From CAIXDN01 sp964482085 (GTDB lineage: Bacteria; Patescibacteriota; Patescibacteriia; 2-12-FULL-60-25), in the NCBI GenBank assembly GCA_964482085.1, contig CAYZVS010000010.1:1-38597 (forward strand): a stretch of 38,597 nt of DNA. The letters are read 5' to 3'. This document shows positions 23,789 to 29,513 of this stretch, in pieces. A program made the position numbers and the translations under genes. Within the stretch, counting starts at the first letter, position 1. Every line of letters begins with the position of its first letter. The notes under the pieces were generated by a model. That model had not been told where the DNA came from. It did no database searches and saw nothing but the letters and a program-made list of their open reading frames with translations.

Positions 23789-24550
23789 ATGAAACGGTTA
23801 TTTCTTCCATTAGCTGCACTTGTCTTGTTTGGAGCAGGCTGTGATGCAACGAGACTGGTCGTACCTTCTAGGCCAACTCCAGGCCCCGTTGCTTGTACGG
23901 AGGAGGCGAAGCAATGTCCGGATGGAAGCTATGTCGGTCGTTCCGGTCCAAATTGTGAATTCTCATCTTGTCCGTCTACTCCTACGCCAACTCCGAACCC
24001 GGGATCCGAGGGACGAGCTTGTGCCGGACCTAGTGATGTAAGTTGCGGTCGCGGATATGAGTGTGTGCAGGAATGTGGTCCACCAGTAGTACGAGAAGAC
24101 AGTCCTATTCCTGGTTATTCTTGCCACGCAGCCGGAAAGCCTCGTATGTGTCCAATTTGTTTGGCGTCGAATACGATGATTTCAACGCCTGATGGCAATG
24201 TAAACGTGAAAGATCTGCAGGTGGGTCAAATGGTATGGACGCAGAATGCCCTAGGGGGAAAAGTAGCCACTCCGTTGATCAAGGTATCTCATACGGCTGT
24301 CCCAAAAACACATCAAGTGGTTGACCTCGCCTTGAAGGATGGTCGCGAAGCTTGGATCTCACCTCAGCATCCAACGAATGACGGGCGCATCATTGGAGAA
24401 CTCAAGCCAGGTGATACTTTTGATGATTCCGTTGTCCTTCATGCTGATCTGGTCGCTTATTGGGATGCGGCAACGTATGATCTTTTACCCTCTGGTGAAA
24501 CGGGAAGTTATTGGGCGAATGGGATATTGGTATCCAGTACGTTGAGATAA
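23789..24550 (+). CDS. Lipoprotein with Cys-rich modules and a C-terminal Hint (hedgehog/intein-type) domain
   Basis: The 253-residue protein begins with a lipoprotein signal whose lipobox is LFGAGC (Cys 18). A Cys-rich module follows (CTEEAKQCPDGSYVG...CEFSSCP), then a Thr/Pro linker, a second Cys-rich part (about 75-122) and a Hint domain from about 125. The Hint start CLASNTMISTPDGNVNVKDL has the block-A Cys, WISPQHPTNDGR is block B with its His, and ELKPGDTF and GSYWANGILVSSTL form the end. The terminal HN of splicing inteins is absent, so cleavage or thioester chemistry, not splicing, is the plausible activity. The protein should be anchored outside the membrane. It is monocistronic. Confidence 0.78.
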   Translation: MKRLFLPLAALVLFGAGCDATRLVVPSRPTPGPVACTEEAKQCPDGSYVGRSGPNCEFSSCPSTPTPTPNPGSEGRACAGPSDVSCGRGYECVQECGPPVVREDSPIPGYSCHAAGKPRMCPICLASNTMISTPDGNVNVKDLQVGQMVWTQNALGGKVATPLIKVSHTAVPKTHQVVDLALKDGREAWISPQHPTNDGRIIGELKPGDTFDDSVVLHADLVAYWDAATYDLLPSGETGSYWANGILVSSTLR

Positions 24551-24591
24551 TTGCTTTATTTATTTTTCGAAGTTTATTCTATCTATACAAA

Positions 24592-24619
24592 GGCAGCGTA
24601 AAAGTAATTGTTTTTTGAC
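24592..24619. repeat. Imperfect direct repeat, copy 1
   Basis: This 28-bp element containing TAAAAGTAATTGTTTTTTGAC recurs at 25978-26006 with three G/A substitutions and one extra T. It lies 41 bp after a plus-strand gene end. Confidence 0.55.
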
Positions 24620-24629
24620 ACCCCTTAAA

Positions 24630-25160
24630 TCAAAGAGCAGATTTTGGATACGTTAATTTCCCCTTGCGAACGCGAAGAAATGCTGTTCGTTTATGCAGTT
24701 TTGTTGATTTACGACTTTGAATCTCGAGCACACGCCAGCCAGCAACAGTCATCGCATCGGCAACCATTGAGCGGTGGCATCGCCAAGGATTTCCTTCGGC
24801 ACACATGATGGCAACGGGTTGTTTGCCAGCGTCTTTCTCCAATCTTTGTAGACCTTTTTGGAAATCATCGGTCTGCATATAGTCGGCGTACCCGCGAAAA
24901 GAAGCATTGAGCCAAGCATCATTCTTGGAATCTGCATGCGTGTGACGTAAGCCGCCAAGCTTTTTAACATGCGCGTATCGAATATGAGCCTGTTTTAATG
25001 AGGCTCGAAGATCGGCTTCATTGTATTGAGGATTGTGTCGTGATTTTGGGATCGTACGGATATCGATCATTTTCTTTATGCCGTGAGCTTCTAGGAGTGA
25101 TAAAAATTCTTTTATCGTCCGCGTTGAGTGTCCGATGGTGTACAGAACCAACTTTTTCAT
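24630..25160 (-). CDS. DUF488 family protein
   Basis: The product has 176 residues from the ATG at 25160 (MKKLVLYTIGHSTR). An ATG at 25172 would add MIND; a -10-like CATACT ends directly before that codon, which favours the inner start. Family hallmarks are YTIGHSTRTIKEFL at the N-terminus, IDIRTIPKSRHNPQYN, the LGGLRHTHADSKNDAW segment, and VAIMCAEGNPWRCHRSMVAD with two Cys and a His. DUF488 proteins are small and soluble; their biochemical role is not established as far as I know. The gene is alone on its strand between the Hint lipoprotein and a zinc-ribbon gene. Confidence 0.9.
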   Translation of the reverse strand: MKKLVLYTIGHSTRTIKEFLSLLEAHGIKKMIDIRTIPKSRHNPQYNEADLRASLKQAHIRYAHVKKLGGLRHTHADSKNDAWLNASFRGYADYMQTDDFQKGLQRLEKDAGKQPVAIMCAEGNPWRCHRSMVADAMTVAGWRVLEIQSRKSTKLHKRTAFLRVRKGKLTYPKSAL

Positions 25161-25206
25161 GTCGTTGATCATAGTATGAGCGAGGGCGGGTTTCGGGTAA
25201 CTCGTA

Positions 25207-25245
25207 TTTCCTAGTTGCCAACTAGGAAATTCTAGTTTACACTAG
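25207..25245 (+). promoter_or_regulatory. Promoter with tandem CTAG dyads upstream of the zinc-ribbon gene
   Basis: The -35 TTGCCA (25215-25220), 17 bp, the -10 TACACT (25238-25243), then 8 nt to the ATG at 25252. The -35 is the centre of a perfect dyad, TTTCCTAGTT/AACTAGGAAA (25207-25229). The -10 is inside CTAG-N6-CTAG (25232-25245). Both read as repressor sites. Confidence 0.6.
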
Positions 25246-25251
25246 CTATAT

Positions 25252-25467
25252 ATGAACGGTACCGTACTCGAAAGAACCAAAACCCTTTATAAAATTGGCG
25301 ATATCGTGCCAGAACATGGGATGTATATGTGCGTGCCTTGTGGGTATGTACAGGAGTTCTTGAAAGGCGATCAGTTCACCACGTGTGAACTTTGTTTTGC
25401 GGGAACGATAGATGGCCCGGAGGAGTACACAGATTCTGAATCCGAATTTTGGGAACTTTTGGGTTAG
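25252..25467 (+). CDS. Small zinc-ribbon protein
   Basis: The protein has 71 residues. The pattern YKIGDIVPEHGMYMCVPCGY, then FTTCELCFAGT and an acidic tail ending SESEFWELLG, marks a widespread family of small rubredoxin-like zinc ribbons whose role is unknown. Two CxxC pairs (CVPC, CELC) should hold one zinc. The start is set by the TACACT 8 nt upstream. The dense dyad structure over its promoter suggests tight repression, perhaps metal- or redox-dependent. Confidence 0.8.
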   Translation: MNGTVLERTKTLYKIGDIVPEHGMYMCVPCGYVQEFLKGDQFTTCELCFAGTIDGPEEYTDSESEFWELLG

Positions 25468-25545
25468 AAAAAGCGAATTGACATCTTCAAGCGGAAACAG
25501 TTCGACGGTTGCTTTTTAAGCTCTATGATGTGGTATATTTCACCT

Positions 25546-25970
25546 ATGCCGAATAATAATGATATCGCGATCGAGCCATTTCGTTTTGAAGGACTGACGC
25601 TCACGGTTGCAAACGTGGAGCGGTCAATCGATTTTTATGGCAACAAGCTCGGCCTTAAAATCGAGTTAAACGCCGCTCCTGCCTTCGCCATGATTCGTGT
25701 TGGGCAGGGACAATAGGTTTGCTTTCTTTGGAAGAAGCACAAAAAGAAGGAGCGGTTGAGACAACTCCTGAACAGAAAAGGGCCATCCACGTAGAATTCA
25801 GCACGGAGGATCTAGACGCACTCTGCCAAGAATTAAAAGCTAAAGGAGTTGAGTTTCACCAGCCACCGCATGATGAGCCCTGGGAAAGATCGATGACGGC
25901 TTTTGATCCAGATGGTTATTCTGTTGAATTTGCGCAGGGACTTCGAGGGAATAACCAGACGAAGAGTTAG
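25546..25970 (+). pseudogene. VOC/glyoxalase-like protein gene with a one-base frameshift
   Basis: The first part, from the ATG at 25546 to a TAG at 25714, reads FEGLTLTVANVERSIDFYGN...FAMIRVGQGQ. The rest in another frame reads TIGLLSLEEAQKEGAV... HVEFSTEDLDALCQELKAKG ... FDPDGYSVEFAQG. Adding one A in GGACAATAGG near 25710 joins them as VGQGTIGLLSLEEA, the normal family sequence. The restored protein would be about 141 residues with both beta-alpha-beta-beta-beta halves of a VOC fold. It is either a fresh pseudogene or a base missing from the assembly. A TATATT 6 nt before the ATG may be its -10. Confidence 0.85.
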
Positions 25971-25977
25971 TTTGGAA

Positions 25978-26006
25978 GACAGCATAAAAGTAATTATTTT
26001 TTTGAC
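25978..26006. repeat. Imperfect direct repeat, copy 2
   Basis: It contains TAAAAGTAATTATTTTTTTG and matches 24592-24619 apart from three substitutions and one extra T. It lies 8 bp after the VOC gene. The two copies bracket about 1.36 kb. Confidence 0.55.
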
Positions 26007-26010
26007 TAAT

Positions 26011-26043
26011 CAAAAATCCCTCGAGTGATCGAGGGATTTTTGT
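26011..26043. terminator. Bidirectional terminator
   Basis: AAAAATCCCTCGA/TCGAGGGATTTTT with loop GTGA between the convergent VOC gene and the small Cys-rich gene. Confidence 0.9.
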
Positions 26044-26049
26044 ATAATT

Positions 26050-26244
26050 TTATTGGGTCTTCATCCCCAAGTAGGAATCACACTTTGCTTCTGACGTTTT
26101 TATTTCGTTACCGCACTTCGCACACTCACATGTGTTTCCTTCACATTTCATCGAAACCTTCATGTTCTGCTTATCGCGCATCGAGCAGTGTGGTTGACCA
26201 TCTTTTAACTCAGCGCTGCATGTTGCGCATTTCATCATATTCAT
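26050..26244 (-). CDS. Small cysteine-rich, probably zinc-binding protein
   Basis: The 64-residue product has seven cysteines: a CATC pair near the N-terminus (MMKCATCSAELKDGQPHC), then CEGNTCECAKCGNEI and a single C near the end. The CAKCG knuckle is typical of zinc ribbons. I cannot assign a family. The start could be 26244 or the internal ATG at 26235. Upstream, TATAAC (minus strand, 26300-26305) would give a leader of about 50 nt that contains the hairpin GCTTGC/GCAAGC. Confidence 0.6.
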   Translation of the reverse strand: MNMMKCATCSAELKDGQPHCSMRDKQNMKVSMKCEGNTCECAKCGNEIKTSEAKCDSYLGMKTQ

Positions 26245-26258
26245 ACGTGGTGGGTGCA

Positions 26259-26275
26259 GCTTGCTTATCGCAAGC
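26259..26275. other. Small hairpin in the 26245-26431 intergenic region
   Basis: GCTTGC-TTATC-GCAAGC. It falls in the probable leader of the Cys-rich gene. I see nothing else firm in this 187-bp gap apart from candidate -10 elements for both flanking genes. Confidence 0.35.
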
Positions 26276-26431
26276 GAAGACAGGAGTTAATTTGTGGGTG
26301 TTATAGAACCGATCAGCATAAATAGCCAATCTTCTTCTTTCCCATTTCGGACGCAAACTTTTTTCGCATCCCTACCAGTAGCATGAGGACTTCGTCTCGT
26401 AAGAGGTCGGATTTTGGTTTAATCTTATGCG

Positions 26432-26635
26432 ATGGAATACGCCGAACACCACTATCGTAAGAATATTCATCCTGGGCTACATGTTGCGATTGTACAGAAA
26501 GAGCATCAAAAAACCGGAGAGGTTACGTATGGTGTTGTTCAGACACTGTTAACGAGTGCGCCCATGCATACACGTGGTATTAAAGTACGGCTTGAAACAG
26601 GTGAAGTGGGGCGTGTGCAATATATTGAAGCTTGA
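26432..26635 (+). CDS. YwbE family protein (DUF2196)
   Basis: The 67-residue protein matches the YwbE pattern. R-x-N-I-x-PG is seen as YRKNIHPGLHVAIVQKEHQK, then TGEVTYGVVQTLLTSAP, HTRGIKVRLETGEVGRVQYI. The fold is expected to be a small beta barrel; the function is unknown. The -10-like TAATCT lies 6 nt before the ATG, without a Shine-Dalgarno site. A strong terminator follows. Confidence 0.9.
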   Translation: MEYAEHHYRKNIHPGLHVAIVQKEHQKTGEVTYGVVQTLLTSAPMHTRGIKVRLETGEVGRVQYIEA

Positions 26636-26651
26636 TGCTTCCGCACCGTAT

Positions 26652-26686
26652 AAAAACACGACCCTTAGAGGGTCGTGTTTTGTTTT
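26652..26686. terminator. Bidirectional terminator
   Basis: AAACACGACCCT/AGGGTCGTGTTT with loop TAG, flanked by A and T runs, between convergent genes. Confidence 0.9.
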
Positions 26687-27275
26687 ATTCTACCGCGAGT
26701 TGGACAGGAGCCGTTTGCACGATCGCGAGTGGTTTGTTCCAAAATTGAGTCGCGTAACGCTTGACCTTACGTACATAGCCATTGTTTGCATTACAGCCAT
26801 TATGGCACTGGATGGCATAGTTCACGTATTTTGGATAGTGGTTTCCTTCTAGATATGTCAGTGTCCAGTTGGCAGAACAAATGAGATCTTCAGCACAATC
26901 CGTGGTGATTTTGTGGAGCTTGTAATGGATTTGGAAGTACCCACGAGCCTTGCCGGAATCACCAATGATAGTGGATCTGTTGGAAGATTCAGTCCAGAGC
27001 ATACCTAAAAGCATTTTGGCACAATCCTCATCGTAGCCACGTTCCTCACAAACATGGAGTAGGGTCTTCTGAACCGTTGGGGGAGTTATGGTAGGCGGAG
27101 TTATGTCTGCGAGAATGATTACGGGCATAACCTGCGTATCCTGCTCCAGTGTTTCCGTTGAAATCGGCTTCGCAAACACAGGCTGGCTCATGGCGAGCGA
27201 AATAAGTATGGATGCGCCAAGCACCTTCTTTATAAGGAAGATGTTGGAAGCGATTTTGGTGGAGAAATTGATCAT
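26685..27275 (-). CDS. Exported lytic transglycosylase-like protein (SLT fold)
   Basis: The 196-residue protein has a signal-type N-terminus (about 1-36, ending QPVFAKP) and a Thr/Pro-rich linker. The lysozyme-like domain has MLWTESSNRSTIIGDSGKAR GYFQIH, the classic ES...GxxGxxQI pattern with the catalytic Glu in WTES. Paired cysteines (CEERGYDEDC, CAEDLIC, CHNGC) suggest disulfides outside the cell. Such enzymes cut the MurNAc-GlcNAc bond to give anhydro-muropeptides. It has a near-perfect promoter and a hairpin at the very 5' end of its mRNA. Expression may be linked to envelope insertion of pili or other machines; no partner is adjacent. Confidence 0.85.
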   Translation of the reverse strand: MINFSTKIASNIFLIKKVLGASILISLAMSQPVFAKPISTETLEQDTQVMPVIILADITPPTITPPTVQKTLLHVCEERGYDEDCAKMLLGMLWTESSNRSTIIGDSGKARGYFQIHYKLHKITTDCAEDLICSANWTLTYLEGNHYPKYVNYAIQCHNGCNANNGYVRKVKRYATQFWNKPLAIVQTAPVQLAVE

Positions 27276-27283
27276 ATATTCAA

Positions 27284-27303
27284 ACGACCGCGTTTGCGGT
27301 CGG
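27284..27303 (-). promoter_or_regulatory. Hairpin at the 5' end of the transglycosylase mRNA
   Basis: CGACCGC/GCGGTCG closes a small loop of four bases within 10 bp of the start codon at 27275. It begins where the promoter at 27310-27338 should start transcription. It could stabilise the mRNA or regulate translation. Confidence 0.5.
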
Positions 27304-27309
27304 TGAAAA

Positions 27310-27338
27310 ATATTACCATTTTATGAGAATCCTGTCAA
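27310..27338 (-). promoter_or_regulatory. Strong promoter of the transglycosylase gene
   Basis: On the minus strand a perfect TTGACA (27333-27338), 17 bp, and TAATAT (27310-27315). It is the best sigma-70 match in the window. Confidence 0.75.
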
Positions 27339-27359
27339 TGCTCTATGCCTAATTTTATT

Positions 27360-27408
27360 GCTAATATTAGCTAAAATGGCTAAAAATATACCCTCCGTAG
27401 TTTAGCCA
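27360..27408. promoter_or_regulatory. Cluster of dyads around GCTAAA in the 27276-27511 intergenic region
   Basis: GCTAATATTAGC (27360-27371) is a perfect 12-bp palindrome. It is followed by two GCTAAAA units, the second being GGCTAAA with a partner TTTAGCC about 16 bp on. The AT-rich gap between two divergent genes suggests an operator region. Confidence 0.45.
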
Positions 27409-27422
27409 AAAAATACCTATAT

Positions 27423-27506
27423 TGACGATTGTTTCTAAAGGATTTAATAGAAACTACTATTTCAAAGTGTTGTGATAGAACATGTATTTTTTACTCTTAA
27501 TACAAT
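27423..27506 (+). promoter_or_regulatory. Candidate promoters of the hemerythrin gene
   Basis: TTGACG (27423-27428), 17 bp, TAATAG (27446-27451) is one candidate. TACAAT (27501-27506), only 5 nt before the ATG at 27512, is another that would give a leaderless mRNA. Confidence 0.4.
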
Positions 27507-27511
27507 AGTCT

Positions 27512-27964
27512 ATGGATATTTTTTCTGTCTTAAAGGAAGAGCATGAGAAGCTTAGAGGGATCTTTGACAAGATCGATGATACGACCGAGCGTGCAGAAAA
27601 GACACGCGCGCACCTTTACAGGGAGCTTTATCGAGAGCTGCATTCGCATGCCGTGATGGAAGAGCAGGTGCTGTACACGCGGCTTGAACAGGAGGAAAGC
27701 ATGAAATATTTATTAGCTGAAGCAAAAGAGGAGCATGTTCAAGGTGAAAACATGCTTCAGGAGTTAGCAAAGATGGATGACACAACGATTGAGTGGACAG
27801 GGAAAGTTACCGTGCTTAAAGAAAATACCGAGCATCATCTCCGTGAAGAGGAAGAAGAAATGTTTGTCCAAGCAAAAAAGATCTTGAAAGACGGAGAAGC
27901 TGAAAAAATGGCGATAGCGTTTATCGAGGGAAAGAAGGAGCTACTTGCTAAGATAGCTAAGTGA
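27512..27964 (+). CDS. Hemerythrin HHE-domain protein
   Basis: The 150-residue four-helix protein has expected diiron ligands: His in LKEEHEKL, HSHAVMEEQVLY (His and Glu), EEHVQGENML and TEHHLREEEEEMF (His and Glu). HHE proteins bind O2, NO or iron, or act in redox and metal sensing. The 3' end overlaps that of the convergent flavoprotein gene by 8 bp. The pairing of a diiron protein with a Rieske flavoprotein hints at shared handling of oxygen or reactive species, though they are transcribed toward each other. Confidence 0.9.
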   Translation: MDIFSVLKEEHEKLRGIFDKIDDTTERAEKTRAHLYRELYRELHSHAVMEEQVLYTRLEQEESMKYLLAEAKEEHVQGENMLQELAKMDDTTIEWTGKVTVLKENTEHHLREEEEEMFVQAKKILKDGEAEKMAIAFIEGKKELLAKIAK

Positions 27965-29417
27965 TTTTCTCCAGCGGTTTCGTCGCTGGACCGTTCAGGA
28001 CTGCACCGTCTTTTTTGAAGCGGCTGCCATGGCAGGGGCAGTCCCAGCTTTTGTCGGCAGAATTCCATTGGACTGTGCAGCCAAGATGTGTGCAAGTAGC
28101 CGAGCATTTTGTCATTGTTCCGTTGGTTGATTTGTAGACGGCGACTTTTTTGCCGGACAGCTCTACCACGGCTCCTTCATTTGGTTTGATATCTTTCAGG
28201 ATGGATGTTGGCTTGCCTAGCTTGCCTTTGATCATCATCGCCACAAAGTTGTAACCGCGTTCTATATAATTCCAAAATCCTTTGAGGCGTTTGGTATTGT
28301 AGAGTTTTGTGAGTTCCGTCGTCTTTCCTAGAACGAGGTCGCGATTAATCATGGCGCTTAAAACGCCAAAGGTCATACCATTCCCGTTGAAGCCGGTGGC
28401 CATCAATTGACGTTTATGAAAGAGGGATTTACCGATGTACGGTAGCCCGTCGATGGTTTCTAATACTTCACCGCTCCATTTATTAGTGATGGTGTAGTTT
28501 GTGCCTGGTAAAAGCTTTTTCAAGAAAGTTTCGAGATGAAAAAAGTGCATTTTTGTATCTTTACCCTTGCCTGTTTCATGATCTTCTCCTCCGACGATCA
28601 ATTGATCGTGGTCAGAGAATTGATCGATGCGGAAATAGTGATAAGGTTTTTCTGTGTCCCAGAAAATAGCTTCTGGCAAAATATTTTTGGGAATTTTTGC
28701 TTCTAGGACATACGTTTGATACGCCGTGATCCGGCTAGAGATGTCGTCGGGATCGCCAAAGGGGATATGGGTTGCGAGGACGACTAGCTCTGCGTGAACC
28801 TCGCCTTGCGTCGTTTTCAGAATGTTATCCGATAGGCTTGTGACGCAAGTATTTTCATATACTTGAACGCCCAATTTTGCGGCACGTTCCGCGAGCGATG
28901 ATACGAATTTTACCGCATGGAATTTTGCCTGATTCGGTACATCCATATGTCCTAGCGCCTCAAATCCGAGTGAGGTTTTTTTCAATTGAACCGGAAATCC
29001 CAAGGATTTGGCTAACTCGTACTCTTCATGCAGTTTTTGAAGATCGTCGGTAGTAGGTGCGTAGATGTGGGCGGGGCAGCGCATGAAATCGCAGTCGATT
29101 TTTTCTGCTTTGATAATACGCTCGAGTTCATTGATCGCGAGCTTGCCCGATTCCCAGGCAAGATTAGCTCGTTTAGCACCAAAGGTGCGTTTTAAATTGG
29201 AAAGTGGGGCATCTGTGACATAGGTGGCAAAAGCCGTGGTCCAATTTGTGGCACCGCTCGCGATCTCGTCTTTTTCTAGTAAAGCAACTTTCTTACCAGC
29301 TTTCGCTAAAAGATAAGCGGTCACAACACCGGCGATACCGCCTCCGACTACGGCGACATCGACTTTGATCGAGGTTTTTAACACGGGGAAGTTGGATGTC
29401 ATAGTTTTAAGCTTCAT
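27957..29417 (-). CDS. FAD-dependent oxidoreductase (DAO type) fused to a C-terminal Rieske [2Fe-2S] domain
   Basis: In this 486-residue protein the N-terminal FAD site is VDVAVVGGGIAGVVTAYLLAK with the acidic LLEKDEIASGATNWT loop. A DAO-type substrate domain covers about 60-370, and near its end FNGNGMTFGVLSA is the second FAD-contact motif. A Rieske domain ends the protein, with ligands CTHLGC and CPCHGS. The architecture is known from bacterial glycine-oxidase-like fusions whose substrates are unknown. It is probably cytosolic. The start may be 29417 or the ATG at 29402. It is divergent from recQ with 96 bp between. Confidence 0.92.
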   Translation of the reverse strand: MKLKTMTSNFPVLKTSIKVDVAVVGGGIAGVVTAYLLAKAGKKVALLEKDEIASGATNWTTAFATYVTDAPLSNLKRTFGAKRANLAWESGKLAINELERIIKAEKIDCDFMRCPAHIYAPTTDDLQKLHEEYELAKSLGFPVQLKKTSLGFEALGHMDVPNQAKFHAVKFVSSLAERAAKLGVQVYENTCVTSLSDNILKTTQGEVHAELVVLATHIPFGDPDDISSRITAYQTYVLEAKIPKNILPEAIFWDTEKPYHYFRIDQFSDHDQLIVGGEDHETGKGKDTKMHFFHLETFLKKLLPGTNYTITNKWSGEVLETIDGLPYIGKSLFHKRQLMATGFNGNGMTFGVLSAMINRDLVLGKTTELTKLYNTKRLKGFWNYIERGYNFVAMMIKGKLGKPTSILKDIKPNEGAVVELSGKKVAVYKSTNGTMTKCSATCTHLGCTVQWNSADKSWDCPCHGSRFKKDGAVLNGPATKPLEKIT

Positions 29418-29466
29418 GCTTGCGATAGTTCAAAGGTGCAAGAATATTTCTCATATAACATAAGGA

Positions 29467-29472
29467 TATAAT
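29467..29472 (+). promoter_or_regulatory. -10 TATAAT of recQ
   Basis: A consensus TATAAT 41 nt before the first ATG at 29514. No good -35 is present 16-18 bp upstream. Confidence 0.45.
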
Positions 29473-29513
29473 AGATATTGATCGAGGTCGATCCTTGACA
29501 TTGGCCGCGCTTC

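Noticed and set aside
24164..24550. Functional intein
   Set aside because: The Hint domain lacks the terminal His-Asn and any C-terminal extein, so protein splicing is not supported.
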